DNA of 64,000 nt from Enteractinococcus coprophilus (GTDB lineage: Bacteria; Actinomycetota; Actinomycetes; Actinomycetales; Micrococcaceae). Both the position numbers and the translations under genes were made by a program. A model generated the notes under the pieces. It saw nothing but the letters and a program-made list of their open reading frames with translations. It searched no databases and had not been told where the DNA came from. Positions 10,070 to 19,525 of the stretch are shown here, piece after piece. Positions within the stretch are counted from its first letter, which is position 1. Each line of letters opens with the position of its first letter. The stretch lies in the NCBI RefSeq assembly GCF_006716305.1, contig NZ_VFOU01000002.1, positions 1-64,000 on the forward strand, written 5' to 3'.

Positions 10070-11652
10070 TCCGTCTGCGTTATGTACTGATGTGGAACAG
10101 CTTCCGGCGTTCCGTGGGCACCATGATCGGGGCGATCTTTTCCGCATTAGGGTTCCTCTACTTCATCGTGATGGCCTACATCCTGGCGTCTGTCGCGGCA
10201 TTTGCCCCACCCGAAGAGGTCACGTACACCGACCGTGGCGCCGTGTTCGTTCTATGCGGAGCAGTCACAGTGCTCGTCTGGATCATCGGACCGATTGTTT
10301 TCTCGACATCCAACCCTTTTACGAATCCGCAGAATTTTCTCGTCTTCGGGATTCCCAATAAAACCTTCATTCCTGGGGTCGTCCTCGGGGGAGTCGTAGC
10401 GCCCACCGGCCTTGGGACGCTGATATTGTTTCTGACCGGTAGCGTACTGTGGGGCTGGCATCCGGCCGCCATCGTGGCCGGGGTCCTGGCCGCGCTCATC
10501 GGTACGGTGCTGTGTGTGATCATCATGCAGGTCATCGTGGGAGCGCTGAATAACCTCATCTCTCGGCGCGCCGTGCGCGATGCCATGCAGCTCATTGTGC
10601 TGGTGCCCTTGATGCTCGCCGGGTTCATCCTAATGGGGGCGATTGAAACCATTCAAGAGTTCTGGGAGCTTCTTCCTCAGGTCGCTACATGGATAGCGTT
10701 TACTCCCGCGGGCTTTTTGTCGCTGCCTTGGTTCGTAGCCCAGGCGCAGTGGGGGATGGCAGCACTGCATCTCGTGGTAATGCTTGCGTACATTGGGTTG
10801 GCTGCCTGGGCGTATAACGCCATCGTCAACTGCGCTACCGAAGCCGCCGGCACGATGCGCGAACGCCAACGCGAACCCGCCGGCATCGGGCTGTTGGGTC
10901 GGGCGAACTCGCCAATGCAAGCAATTTGGGCGCGCTCACTGCTGTACTGGTTCAAAGACCCTCGCTATGCGGCAAGTCTCATATTGGTCGCAGTATTTGT
11001 CCTGTTTGGCATATTCGAAATTACCATCTTGAAGTCCCAAGACTTCTCGCTTATCCCCAAGATTTTGCCCGCCCTGATTGCCTATTTGCTGGCCTTTTCG
11101 ATTTCTGCTGACTTGTCTTATGACTCGACTGGCTTCTCGTTACACATCACCACCGGGGTGCGCGGGATCGATGACCGCCTGGGCCGGGTGTTTGGATTAT
11201 TGACCTGGGCGCTACCGCTGACCCTTTTGCTGACCATCGCCATGGTGTTTGCAACCGACGCCAGTCACGAATTCGCTGCGTGGCTCGGGTTGTCGATCGG
11301 TGTGCTGCTGTCTGGAACAGGATTATCCGCGGTCATCTCGGCACGGTATATCTACCCGGTGCCGCCACCCGGCACGAGTTTGATGGCTCAACCCGAAGGG
11401 GGAATGGGACGGATCATGTTAGTGCAAACCGTGGGAATGTTGATGCAGTTCTTCATCGCCTTGCCCGTGGTCATTCCCGCCGTCGTCGCGCTGATCGTGG
11501 GCAGCCCGGCATGGGGTATTATCACGTTGATGATTGGGGTGCTATACGGTGCTGGGATGTTGTGGGCGGGAGTGCGAATCGGTGCCAAATGGTATGAACG
11601 GGCCCTTCCAGAGACCTATCAGTCAATTGTCAAGGTTGCGGCGCTATACTGA
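10054..11652 (+). CDS. ABC transporter permease (ABC-2-like exporter)
   Basis: 532 residues with about twelve hydrophobic helices, among them SALGFLYFIVMAYILASVAAF near the N-terminus and VVIPAVVALIVGSPAWGIITLMIGVLYGAGMLW-type sequence near the C-terminus. It is the membrane partner of the preceding ATPase, whose end it overlaps by 16 bases (translational coupling). Large two-lobed permeases of this kind are common in actinobacterial exporters of unknown substrate. The C-terminal WYERALPETYQSIVKVAAL tail is cytoplasmic by charge. Confidence 0.85.
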   Translation: MVPHLIRLRYVLMWNSFRRSVGTMIGAIFSALGFLYFIVMAYILASVAAFAPPEEVTYTDRGAVFVLCGAVTVLVWIIGPIVFSTSNPFTNPQNFLVFGIPNKTFIPGVVLGGVVAPTGLGTLILFLTGSVLWGWHPAAIVAGVLAALIGTVLCVIIMQVIVGALNNLISRRAVRDAMQLIVLVPLMLAGFILMGAIETIQEFWELLPQVATWIAFTPAGFLSLPWFVAQAQWGMAALHLVVMLAYIGLAAWAYNAIVNCATEAAGTMRERQREPAGIGLLGRANSPMQAIWARSLLYWFKDPRYAASLILVAVFVLFGIFEITILKSQDFSLIPKILPALIAYLLAFSISADLSYDSTGFSLHITTGVRGIDDRLGRVFGLLTWALPLTLLLTIAMVFATDASHEFAAWLGLSIGVLLSGTGLSAVISARYIYPVPPPGTSLMAQPEGGMGRIMLVQTVGMLMQFFIALPVVIPAVVALIVGSPAWGIITLMIGVLYGAGMLWAGVRIGAKWYERALPETYQSIVKVAALY

Positions 11653-11694
11653 GCACACAGCCTGTCGCGGACGATGACGGTCCGCTGTTCCGAC

Positions 11695-11700
11695 TACTAT
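11695..11700 (+). promoter_or_regulatory. -10 box of leaderless DUF3039 gene
   Basis: TACTAT seven bases before ATG 11708. The earlier in-frame ATG at 11699 overlaps this box and is therefore unlikely. Confidence 0.5.
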
Positions 11701-11707
11701 GGAAGGC

Positions 11708-12049
11708 ATGAATCCGATGAACTCTGTGTACGCTTCGTCCACTGATTACGATCCGCACGAGGGCGCAACCGGTGTATTGGAACGTGAAGAGCAGCTCCAC
11801 GCTACGGAACCTGGAGACCACGAACGGTTCAAACACTTCGTGCAAAAAGACAAGCTCACCGAAGCCATCATCAACGGCACACCCGTTGTTGCTCTATGTG
11901 GCAAAGTGTGGGTACCTTCGCGCGATCCAGAACGTTTCCCGATGTGTCCTGCCTGCCAAGAAATTTGGGACGGGCTAGAATCAGGGGACGGTAATTCCGG
12001 TGACTCCGACAAAGGACGCGGTTTCTTCGGTTTCGGTCGTAAAAAGTAA
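11708..12049 (+). CDS. DUF3039 domain protein
   Basis: 113 residues. The DUF3039 core is clear: GDHERFKHFVQKDKLTEAI, VVALCGKVWVPSRDPERFP and MCPACQEI, with cysteines that could bind zinc together with upstream ligands. DUF3039 proteins are small, actinobacterial and of unknown function. The start is placed at 11708 because a -10 hexamer ends seven bases earlier. The next gene is the XPB-like helicase, a pairing I recall as common in actinobacteria, which suggests a link with nucleic-acid metabolism (inference). A hairpin terminator separates the two. Confidence 0.88.
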   Translation: MNPMNSVYASSTDYDPHEGATGVLEREEQLHATEPGDHERFKHFVQKDKLTEAIINGTPVVALCGKVWVPSRDPERFPMCPACQEIWDGLESGDGNSGDSDKGRGFFGFGRKK

Positions 12050-12069
12050 AATTTAACCCGTCACACATG

Positions 12070-12094
12070 TTGACCACCATGATTTGGTGGTCAA
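12070..12094 (+). terminator. Hairpin terminator between DUF3039 and helicase genes
   Basis: Arms 12070-12078 (TTGACCACC) and 12086-12094 with a 7-base loop, followed by TATTTGTTTGT. Confidence 0.75.
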
Positions 12095-12149
12095 TATTTG
12101 TTTGTCTTCATCACGAACTTAGGCCATGAAGGAGGCTGTGTAGTCACTC

Positions 12150-13922
12150 ATGAGTGAAGCGCTGTTTCAGATCGGAGAAGATCTCCCACCCGCACTCCCC
12201 GAACGGGCTGCATGGGGGACCGCACCGAAACTACGGCAATGGCAGCAAGAAGCCCTTGAACTGTATTTCGAGAAACCGCGCAAGGATTTCATGACGGTGG
12301 CCACCCCCGGCGCGGGTAAAACGACTTTCGCGCTGCGCGTGGCCAAAATGCTGCACGAATCCGGAGTCATCTCACGAATCACCGTTGTCGCGCCAACAGA
12401 GCACCTCAAAAGCCAGTGGGCCGACTCAGCGGCGCGCATTGGTCTGGCGATAGACCCGAACTTCAAAAACTCCGATGGTCGTCACGGCTCGGAATACATG
12501 GGGGTGGCCCTGACCTACGCCCAGGTCGCTTCCAAACCGATTTTGCACCGCAACCGCACCGAAGCCGCCAAAACCTTAGTGATCCTTGATGAGATTCACC
12601 ACGGTGGTGATGCCCTGTCTTGGGGTGAGTCCATCCGCGAGGCCTTCGAACCGGCCGCTCGGCGCTTGTCGTTGACCGGTACACCGTTCCGGTCGGATGA
12701 TGCGCAAATCCCGTTTGTTGATTATGTCGACGACGGTACCGGTGTGTTGCGCTCACGAGCCGATTACACCTATGGCTATGGCCCGGCCCTGCGTGACCAT
12801 GTGGTTCGTCCGGTGATTTTTATGGCATATTCCGGCCAGATGCGGTGGCAGACCTCGACCGGAGAGGTCATGGAAGCTCAACTGGGCGAAGCCGCGACCA
12901 AAGATATGACGGCCAATGCCTGGCGGACAGCCTTGAACCCCAAAGGTGAATGGATCCCAGCGGTACTCAAAGCAGCCGATCTGCGCCTGACCGAAGTGCG
13001 CCGTAACGTGCCCGATGCTGGGGGACTGGTCATCGCCACGGATCATGAAGATGCTCGCGCTTATGCTGATACTTTGGAACGGCTCTCGGGCGAAAAAGTT
13101 ATCACTGTCCTGTCGGATGATCCCACCGCCTCGTCAAAAATCGAAGAATTTTCCGACGGCGCTCAGCGCTGGATGGTCGCGGTGCGAATGGTCTCTGAAG
13201 GCGTGGACGTGCCACGACTGTGTGTGGGGGTCTATGCGACATCGACGTCGACGCCGATGTTCTTTGCTCAGGCGGTTGGACGTTTTGTGCGTTCTCGTCG
13301 ACGTGGCGAGACGGCTTCGGTCTTTCTGCCGTCCGTGCCAAAACTCATGGAGTTGGCGAATGAGATGGAAGAAGAACGCGATCATGCTTTAGAGCTTGAT
13401 ACCGGTGTCTCCGTCGAAGACCTCGAAGACGCACCGGAAGAAGACCTGATGCGTGAAGCAAATCGCGAAGAATCAGCCTCCTCATCTTTGTCGGGCGCCA
13501 AATTCCAGGCCCTGGAGTCCCAGGCTCTTTTCGATAAGGTCCTCTTTGACGGGGGAGAATTCGGCACGGGCGGAGCCATTGGTTCAGCAGAAGAACTCGA
13601 CTTCTTGGGTATTCCTGGCTTACTTGACCCAGACCAGGTCTCCATGCTGCTGAAACAGCGGCAGGCCGAACAACTACGTCGCCAACCGCGCAACCAACCG
13701 AAAGAAGATGCGACGGTGGTTGATCACCGGCAGATGAAGGAACTGCGCAAAAAGCTGTCATCTTCCGTGTCTGCTTGGTCGGCTCGCACCGGCACACCGC
13801 ACGGGGTGATTCACAATCAGCTGCGTGAGATTTCTGGTGGACCAGCCGTGGCTCAGGCAACTAGGGAACAGATCGAACAGCGACTGGAAACCCTACAAGG
13901 TTGGTTTGTCGGTCGAAAATAG
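12150..13922 (+). CDS. DEAD/DEAH-box (XPB-like, SF2) helicase
   Basis: 590 residues. Motif Q-like LRQWQQEALELYFE, Walker A TPGAGKTT (about 50-57), motif Ia VVAPTEHLKSQW, Walker B DEIHH, motif III SLTGTPF, and in the second RecA lobe VIATDHEDARAYAD, VRMVSEGVDVPRL and motif VI FFAQAVGRFVRSRR. This is the pattern of ATP-dependent DNA/RNA translocases of the XPB/Ssl2-like group. The C-terminal ~190 residues (acidic, then LLKQRQAEQLRRQPRNQ) have no recognised fold. The ATG at 12150 is preceded by GAAGGAGG some 14 bases upstream, a loose spacing. The gene ends tail-to-tail with the HNH gene, overlapping it by 30 bases. Confidence 0.9.
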   Translation: MSEALFQIGEDLPPALPERAAWGTAPKLRQWQQEALELYFEKPRKDFMTVATPGAGKTTFALRVAKMLHESGVISRITVVAPTEHLKSQWADSAARIGLAIDPNFKNSDGRHGSEYMGVALTYAQVASKPILHRNRTEAAKTLVILDEIHHGGDALSWGESIREAFEPAARRLSLTGTPFRSDDAQIPFVDYVDDGTGVLRSRADYTYGYGPALRDHVVRPVIFMAYSGQMRWQTSTGEVMEAQLGEAATKDMTANAWRTALNPKGEWIPAVLKAADLRLTEVRRNVPDAGGLVIATDHEDARAYADTLERLSGEKVITVLSDDPTASSKIEEFSDGAQRWMVAVRMVSEGVDVPRLCVGVYATSTSTPMFFAQAVGRFVRSRRRGETASVFLPSVPKLMELANEMEEERDHALELDTGVSVEDLEDAPEEDLMREANREESASSSLSGAKFQALESQALFDKVLFDGGEFGTGGAIGSAEELDFLGIPGLLDPDQVSMLLKQRQAEQLRRQPRNQPKEDATVVDHRQMKELRKKLSSSVSAWSARTGTPHGVIHNQLREISGGPAVAQATREQIEQRLETLQGWFVGRK

Positions 13923-15293
13923 CCCGGCCTCCGGGCAGCGCTGAGATCCTCCGGCGCGCGGTATCTGTGGCGGGTTGTCAGCTGGTTCTTTGTCATGTTG
14001 TCCGCTGGACGGTCTGCGCGGTGTTCTCGGACGAGGATCTCTACCGGGCAAGACCGGTTGGCTCGCAACGGTATATACATGTCCCGTTGGGGTAGTAATC
14101 TGCATCCCTTGTGAATCGCCAGTGTGGCGCCATCCGCGATTTTCTTTGGTTTGGTTACACGCTGCACACAGGCCGGAGGCGTTCTCCCATGCGGTCGCAC
14201 CGCCGTCGCGACGCGGAGTGATGTGATCGACATCTTGGATGGGCGCTTCACAGTAAGGCGTTCGACAGATGTTGTCGCGCAGTAGTATCAGTTTGCGCAG
14301 ATTGGATCGGAAGCCACGAGCTCTGGACTCGAGACCCACGACTTGGTTGGCTTCGGGATTGGTAAAGAGTCGACGGAGCAAGACCGAGACGTCCTTCTGG
14401 GATAGCCAGTCACGGGCCACGGCAGCTGGAATCGGACCGTGTCCAGTCAGCCAGGCGGGAGTACCCCCTTGGGCAAACAGTGTGTCTGGCGTCATGACTA
14501 ACATGACTTCGACGGGCACGGCAGGTGCGGCGGCTTGTCCGGTGCCGCGTTCGATCAACATGTCAAACATCAGCTGGTCACGGGTGCGAGACTCACCTCG
14601 GTGATCTTTCGTAGTGCCGGTGCTGAGTGCCGAATTGGCTTCTTGTCGTAGGGTATCGCAGAGCGCGGCGATCTGTGGTGTGGGGCCAATTGCGACAAGC
14701 TGGGAGAGTCCCTTTGCTGCAGGACGAATCCCTACTCGCCGCTCAGCTTCGGCATCTCGCAGCCGTTTGGCGGCACCCTGAGGGTCGAGACGTTGGACCT
14801 GGGCACGAGCCTCATTGGCGAGCTGGCGTGGTCCGATGGCGCCGAGACGATCGCTGAGGATGTCATCGATCTCGCGTTGGTGACGAGCAGGGAGGGCACT
14901 GATCTCGTTGGCCATGGCCTGGGCATGCTCTTCGCGAATCTGACCGTCACACAGTGCCTGATATGTCCGGGGCAAATTTTCGACGAGTACTCGAGCCAGC
15001 TCGAGCCGCTGTTTACCGCGAGCTGGTGATTCTTTCCGGGCCAGTCCGATCTCGGCACCCAAACCTTTGCAGCGCTTAGATTTGGGGATCCCTTGAGCCT
15101 TCTCTTGGTCGTGGCGCTGCTCAGCTAATTTCGCGGTTGCCCGTGCTTGGCCGGCTTCTGCTGCGGCCTTGATGCGTTCATAGAACTCGATTTGATCGAT
15201 ATTCCCAGCCTGGGTTTCGGCGGGTGCAAGTAACGAGAGCACCTCGGGGAGTTCCGCGAGGGTTTTGAGCCCCGGCGCTGTGGTTGTCGTCAT
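13893..15293 (-). CDS. DUF222/HNH endonuclease (13E12-type), copy 1
   Basis: 466 residues: a helical DUF222 region (about 30-330) followed by an HNH nuclease motif about 360-410 (CRTPYCEAPIQDVDHITPRR, then NASGLCAACNQTKENRGW). Proteins of this design are related to the M. tuberculosis REP13E12 repeats and occur in several copies in many actinobacteria; their role is not settled. ATG 15293 lies six bases after a TAGCCT box (15300-15305), so it is probably leaderless. The last 30 bases overlap the helicase gene on the other strand. A second copy lies at 33664-35364. Confidence 0.87.
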   Translation of the reverse strand: MTTTTAPGLKTLAELPEVLSLLAPAETQAGNIDQIEFYERIKAAAEAGQARATAKLAEQRHDQEKAQGIPKSKRCKGLGAEIGLARKESPARGKQRLELARVLVENLPRTYQALCDGQIREEHAQAMANEISALPARHQREIDDILSDRLGAIGPRQLANEARAQVQRLDPQGAAKRLRDAEAERRVGIRPAAKGLSQLVAIGPTPQIAALCDTLRQEANSALSTGTTKDHRGESRTRDQLMFDMLIERGTGQAAAPAVPVEVMLVMTPDTLFAQGGTPAWLTGHGPIPAAVARDWLSQKDVSVLLRRLFTNPEANQVVGLESRARGFRSNLRKLILLRDNICRTPYCEAPIQDVDHITPRRDGGATAWENASGLCAACNQTKENRGWRHTGDSQGMQITTPTGHVYTVASQPVLPGRDPRPRTPRRPSSGQHDKEPADNPPQIPRAGGSQRCPEAGLFSTDKPTL

Positions 15294-15299
15294 ACCTTC

Positions 15300-15305
15300 A
15301 GGCTA
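15300..15305 (-). promoter_or_regulatory. -10 box of leaderless HNH gene
   Basis: TAGCCT on the minus strand, six bases before ATG 15293. Confidence 0.45.
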
Positions 15306-15468
15306 GGCGCTAGCGCAACTTAGCCGTGGCTTGCAGAGGCCATTTGTGGATACCACGAGGTTGCCCACAGGAGCGACTAACCACATTGACTTCTTGCAGC
15401 GCGGCCCAGTGGTTCACTGCTACAGGTCGGCGAACCGAACGGTCCACCGGTCTGTGAACGAGCGAAGG

Positions 15469-16134
15469 TTAGTGCGCGAACGCGTCGGCCCCGGGCCATT
15501 CAGACAGCATAACGCCGGCGCCTTCCATTTCTTCCAGTGCAGCGTCGATGGTGTCTTCGGAGACGCCAACCGTCAGGTTGGTGAGGACACGGACTTCATA
15601 TCCGGCGTCCGAGGCATCCAGGGCGGTGGCCCGAACGCAATGATCGGTAGCAATACCGACGATGGTGATTCGCTCGACATCGTGTTCGCGCAGCCAGTCG
15701 TCCATGGTCATGGAGTCAGCATCGGTTGCAGCAGCCGCTGCGGCAGTGGCACCGTATGGGCCGGCAACGCCGTCGTTACTGCGAATCGTATCGGGCTCGC
15801 CCAGCACGCCGTCAAACCCCGAATAACCGTCGGTGTACTGGCCTTTGAGGAATTCGGCGTCGATGACTTCAGCATCAATGTTTTCATGGAGTTCGGCACC
15901 GTCGGTGCCGGCAACACAATGGATGGGCCAGGTAGTTTCAAAATCTGGCCGGGTTGAGAAGTGCGGGCCCGGATCGATATGCCAATCGCGGGTCGTGGCA
16001 ATGACATGGTATTTCGTACCGCACTGGTTGATATATTCGGTGATCAATGCAGCCGTATGTGCCCCGCCGTCAACCGCGAGGGATCCGCCTTCGCAAAAGT
16101 CCTGTTGGACGTCCACGATGATCAGAGCGTGCAT
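15469..16134 (-). CDS. pncA: Nicotinamidase / isochorismatase-fold hydrolase
   Basis: 221 residues. The cysteine-hydrolase triad is complete: Asp in DVQQDF (residue ~10), Lys in FLKGQYTDGYSGF and Cys in GIATDHCVRATALDA; the metal ligands are in TRDWHIDPGPHF. PncA deamidates nicotinamide to nicotinate, the first step of NAD salvage, and the next enzyme (PncB) is encoded just upstream on the same strand. The start at 16134 has AAAGGATG as ribosome site; a TACACT box lies near the pncB stop. An alanine-rich loop (ATAAAAAATDA) is a lineage-specific insertion. Confidence 0.93.
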   Translation of the reverse strand: MHALIIVDVQQDFCEGGSLAVDGGAHTAALITEYINQCGTKYHVIATTRDWHIDPGPHFSTRPDFETTWPIHCVAGTDGAELHENIDAEVIDAEFLKGQYTDGYSGFDGVLGEPDTIRSNDGVAGPYGATAAAAAATDADSMTMDDWLREHDVERITIVGIATDHCVRATALDASDAGYEVRVLTNLTVGVSEDTIDAALEEMEGAGVMLSEWPGADAFAH

Positions 16135-16187
16135 GGGGTTTCATCCTTTGTATGGGAGTGTTTCTCCGGTGTAGGTGACCGGGAAGC

Positions 16188-17510
16188 CTAGTGTAGTGCA
16201 AAAATGGTGGGAATGGCGGGTTCACCGGCCTGTAAGCGACGAGCATCACGGGGTAGCGCGGTCAATGTCTCGGCATGATGCGCCGCAGCCCGCGTCACGG
16301 CTTGCGCACCGGTGAAGCGGGCATCGATCTCACCGTCGGTAACCACCTGAACTAAGAGAGGTCGGTGGTCGGCATCCCAGGTGGGTTCTTTTCCGGCAAT
16401 CACAACCTCGGCGGTCGCGACCCCGTTGGCCATCCGGCGGGCAGCATATTTGCGGCCACCCCGGCTGGATTTGCCCTCGGCTTGTTTTTGAACATCGATC
16501 CAGTTGCCGTGCTGGTCTTCGCGCGTGGTGAGTTTATAGACCAACGACGCCGTTGGCGCCCCCGAGCCGGTGACTAACTGGGTGCCCACACCGTAGGAAT
16601 CGACCGGGGCCGAACGCAGCCCGGCGATCGCGTACTCATCAAGATCCGAGGTCACCACGATGCCGGTGTTGGTATTGCCCAGGTCATCGAGCAGTCGGCG
16701 GGCATGGTGGGCTTCTTCGGCCAGGTCGCCCGAGTCGATGCGCACATGGGCCAGTTCGGGGCCAGCGACCTCCACGGCATTGCGGATCCCTTGTTCGATG
16801 TCGTAGGTATCGACCAACAGACTTGTCTGGTGGCCCATCGCCTCAACTTGAGCCTGGAAGGCGGCCTTTTCGTCGTCGTGCAACAGTGTGAATGAGTGGG
16901 CAGCGGTCCCGGCGGTGGGAATCCCGTAGCGCAGACCGGCCGCCAGGTTCGACGTCGAGTCAAAACCGGCAATCGCGGCGGCCCGGGCGGCGGCTGCGGC
17001 GGCTTCTTCGTGCGCGCGGCGCGAACCCATCTCAATGCAGGGTCGAGTGCCAGCGGCCATCGTCATCCGCGAGGCAGCCGAAGCCACGGCAGTGTCATAG
17101 TTGTGCACCGACAACAAGTAGGTCTCCAAGATGACTGCTTCTTGGAAGGTCGCCTCAACCTGCATCAGCGGGGAGTGCGGAAAATAGGGTTCACCTTCGG
17201 CATAGGCATAAATATTGCCGGTGAAACGGTATTCGGCCAACCAGTTCAGGGTGTCTTCGGAGACGACGTCGTGATCCGAAAGGAAACCCAGGTGCTCGTC
17301 GTCGAACCGGAAATTCTCCAGGCCCTCAAGAAACCGGCCTTGACCTGCGCTGACGCCGTATCTTCGGCCGGCCGGCAGCCGGCGCGCGAAGAGCTCAAAA
17401 ACCGAACGACGCGTCGCGGTCCCGGCTTTGCGGGCCGCATCCACCATGGTCAGTTCGTAGTGGTCGGTGAAAAACGAAGTGGGGCTGATGCCACGTTGGG
17501 TGTTACTCAC
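16188..17510 (-). CDS. pncB: Nicotinate phosphoribosyltransferase
   Basis: 440 residues. It makes nicotinate mononucleotide from nicotinate and PRPP. Characteristic segments are SFFTDHYELTM, FRFDDEHLGFL, IEMGSRRAHEEAAAAAARAA, VDTYDIEQGIRNAVE, VRIDSGDLAEEA and TSDLDEYAI (phosphate/PRPP binding). GTG 17519 is in frame, but GTG 17510 follows a TAGTGT box (17518-17523) by seven bases and is preferred. It is divergent from clpS and upstream of pncA, giving a two-gene NAD-salvage unit. Confidence 0.94.
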   Translation of the reverse strand: MSNTQRGISPTSFFTDHYELTMVDAARKAGTATRRSVFELFARRLPAGRRYGVSAGQGRFLEGLENFRFDDEHLGFLSDHDVVSEDTLNWLAEYRFTGNIYAYAEGEPYFPHSPLMQVEATFQEAVILETYLLSVHNYDTAVASAASRMTMAAGTRPCIEMGSRRAHEEAAAAAARAAAIAGFDSTSNLAAGLRYGIPTAGTAAHSFTLLHDDEKAAFQAQVEAMGHQTSLLVDTYDIEQGIRNAVEVAGPELAHVRIDSGDLAEEAHHARRLLDDLGNTNTGIVVTSDLDEYAIAGLRSAPVDSYGVGTQLVTGSGAPTASLVYKLTTREDQHGNWIDVQKQAEGKSSRGGRKYAARRMANGVATAEVVIAGKEPTWDADHRPLLVQVVTDGEIDARFTGAQAVTRAAAHHAETLTALPRDARRLQAGEPAIPTIFALH

Positions 17511-17517
17511 GAGACCC

Positions 17518-17523
17518 ACACTA
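17518..17523 (-). promoter_or_regulatory. -10 box of leaderless pncB
   Basis: TAGTGT on the minus strand, seven bases before GTG 17510. Confidence 0.5.
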
Positions 17524-17598
17524 GTCCCTTCAGCGTGCGCAGAACATAATTTGGCCTTGCCCGTAACGAATTGGCACGCCGAGACTGAAGTTGTTGCC

Positions 17599-17604
17599 TA
17601 GAAT
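17599..17604 (+). promoter_or_regulatory. -10 box of leaderless clpS operon
   Basis: TAGAAT six bases before ATG 17611; the earlier ATG at 17605 would touch the box. Confidence 0.5.
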
Positions 17605-17610
17605 ATGGGC

Positions 17611-17907
17611 ATGTCCATTACGTGTGCTGTCGATATCGATCCAGATATTGCCGTCAAAGAGACCACCTCGGTCGCCGAACCCTGGAAGGTCCTCGTTTGG
17701 AATGACCCGGTGAATTTGATGAGTTATGTCACCTACGTCTTCCGCACCTATTTTGGGTTCTCCGCCTCGGTGGCCCATAAACTCATGCTGCAGGTGCATC
17801 ATGAGGGCAAAGCCGTGGTGGCCAACGGGACCAAGGAAGAGGCCGAACGGCACGTGGCTGCGATGCACGGCTTTGGGCTGTGGGCGACCTACGAGCAGAA
17901 TCAGTAA
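17611..17907 (+). CDS. clpS: ATP-dependent Clp protease adaptor ClpS
   Basis: 98 residues. ClpS delivers N-end-rule substrates to ClpC/ClpA. The core matches the family: PWKVLVWNDPVNLMSYVTYVF (N-degron pocket Asn-Asp), HKLMLQVHHEGKAVV and the closing GFGLWATYEQN. The start is set at 17611 from the -10 box at 17599-17604. It heads a run of seven closely spaced same-strand genes ending with the exonuclease at 22775, with the DUF2017 gene only 19 bases downstream. Confidence 0.94.
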   Translation: MSITCAVDIDPDIAVKETTSVAEPWKVLVWNDPVNLMSYVTYVFRTYFGFSASVAHKLMLQVHHEGKAVVANGTKEEAERHVAAMHGFGLWATYEQNQ

Positions 17908-17926
17908 GGATACACCAGACTTTCTT

Positions 17927-18604
17927 ATGGCATTAGCGTTTAAATCCACTCTGCGCGGGTACTCCGCGTTCCTTGAAAAACCCGAGCGGCAGATTCTGCG
18001 ATCGCTATTTTCCGATGTGTTGACGCTACTGGGCGGGGTGTCCCCGGTTGATGATCCACTCGAGGACGACAAACCCCGGTTCTTGGACCGCTTCCGCACC
18101 TCGGACACCGTCAAACTGCCCGATGCCCCGCAGCCTGCGCAGCCGTCGTCATCGACGGATGCGGCATTCTGGGACCTGGTGGGAACCCTGACCGAGGACC
18201 CGGTGCACATCAACCTAGACGACCCGGCAGTCAAACGGCTGTTGCCGGATGCTCGTTCGGGGGAGGGCGCCCAGGCCGGCTCTGAGCAGTTTCGTGACTT
18301 GGCCCAGGATGATATCCGCCAGGAGAAAATTGCGGATTTGCAACGGGCCTATGCGCTATTGCAATCTGGATCATTGATGCTCACCCGCGCTGAGGCCGAG
18401 TCGTTTTCGCGCGCGCTGAACCAGGTGCGCCTGGTATTGTCCTCGCGGTTAAACATCGTCGATGAGCATGACGCCGAACGGGTGCACGCAATCGGCTCGG
18501 TCGACCAGGCCACCGACGTCGAAAGCTACATGGCGTTGTTATACAACTTCGTGTCCTGGCTACAAGAAACGCTGATGCAGGCGTTGATCGGAGATTTATC
18601 GTGA
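17927..18604 (+). CDS. DUF2017 family protein
   Basis: 225 residues of the actinobacterial DUF2017 family, whose genes typically follow clpS. Visible are the N-terminal [27 protein letters not shown], a Pro/Ser linker, [15 protein letters not shown]-type sequence and the C-terminal [17 protein letters not shown]. Soluble, helical, function unknown; the link with clpS suggests a role near proteolysis (inference). The open frame extends upstream inside clpS; ATG 17927 is the sensible start. Its stop overlaps the murI start. Confidence 0.87.
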   Translation: MALAFKSTLRGYSAFLEKPERQILRSLFSDVLTLLGGVSPVDDPLEDDKPRFLDRFRTSDTVKLPDAPQPAQPSSSTDAAFWDLVGTLTEDPVHINLDDPAVKRLLPDARSGEGAQAGSEQFRDLAQDDIRQEKIADLQRAYALLQSGSLMLTRAEAESFSRALNQVRLVLSSRLNIVDEHDAERVHAIGSVDQATDVESYMALLYNFVSWLQETLMQALIGDLS

Positions 18605-19509
18605 CCAAGCCCAACCCTCAAGCGCCGATCGGGATTTTCGATTCGGGCGTCGGCGGGCTGACCGTGGCGCGCGCGATCATTGATCAACTCCCCGATGAAG
18701 ACATCGTCTACGTGGGCGATACCGCCCACAGCCCCTATGGTCCCAAACCGATTGCCCAAGTGCGCCGACTCGCGCTGACGATCATGGATGAACTGGTTGA
18801 TGCCGGGGTCAAACTCTTAGTCATTGCCTGCAACTCGGCCACCGCAGCCGTGCTGCGCGACGCCCGCGAACGCTACACCGCCGGCTACGGGATCCCGGTG
18901 GTCGAAGTCATTCAGCCCGCGGTCCAGCGCGCCGTCATTTCCACCCAAAACGGCAAGGTCGGCGTCATCGGCACCGAGGCGACCATCTCCTCGCGAGCCT
19001 ATGAGGACACGTTTGCCGCGGCCCCACACCTGGACATCACGTCATCGGCAGCACCGCGCTTTGTCGAATATGTCGAGCGCGGGATCACCACCGGTCCCGA
19101 GCTGATCTCGGTTGCCGAACAATACCTCGAACCCTTCAAAACAGCCGGGGTGGACACCCTGATCTTAGGGTGCACGCATTACCCGCTGCTGGCCGGCGTC
19201 ATTAGTTATGTCATGGGGGAGAATGTGAACTTGGTCACCTCCTCAGAGTCCACGGCGCGCGCGGTCTACCGCGAACTGGTACGCCACGGGCTGGAGAACC
19301 CCGCCGGCGCGCGAGCTGAAAATCCGCACCCCAATACGCGACATAAGTTCATGTCGACCGGCGATCCGGGCAGTTTCGCCCAGTTGGCCCAGCGCTTCTT
19401 AGGCCCGGAGGTCGGCGGCGTAACCCAAATTCGTACGGTCGCTGAACAATTCCCGACCGGTACACTGTCGGTAATCAACGCTCCGACGTCGGGCTCTGCG
19501 GCGCACTAA
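18601..19509 (+). CDS. murI: Glutamate racemase
   Basis: 302 residues. MurI makes D-glutamate for peptidoglycan. Both catalytic cysteines are present, in ACNSATA and GCTHYPL, with the N-terminal [14 protein letters not shown] and the PYGPKP loop. The GTG start at 18601 overlaps the DUF2017 stop (GTGA), showing translational coupling. The C-terminal region ([20 protein letters not shown]) is a normal actinobacterial extension. Confidence 0.95.
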   Translation: MTKPNPQAPIGIFDSGVGGLTVARAIIDQLPDEDIVYVGDTAHSPYGPKPIAQVRRLALTIMDELVDAGVKLLVIACNSATAAVLRDARERYTAGYGIPVVEVIQPAVQRAVISTQNGKVGVIGTEATISSRAYEDTFAAAPHLDITSSAAPRFVEYVERGITTGPELISVAEQYLEPFKTAGVDTLILGCTHYPLLAGVISYVMGENVNLVTSSESTARAVYRELVRHGLENPAGARAENPHPNTRHKFMSTGDPGSFAQLAQRFLGPEVGGVTQIRTVAEQFPTGTLSVINAPTSGSAAH

Positions 19510-19525
19510 CAAAGGAATCGAGGAC

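Noticed and set aside
15331-15957. 208-codon plus-strand frame opposite pncA
   Set aside because: pncA has its full catalytic triad on the other strand; this frame has no motif.
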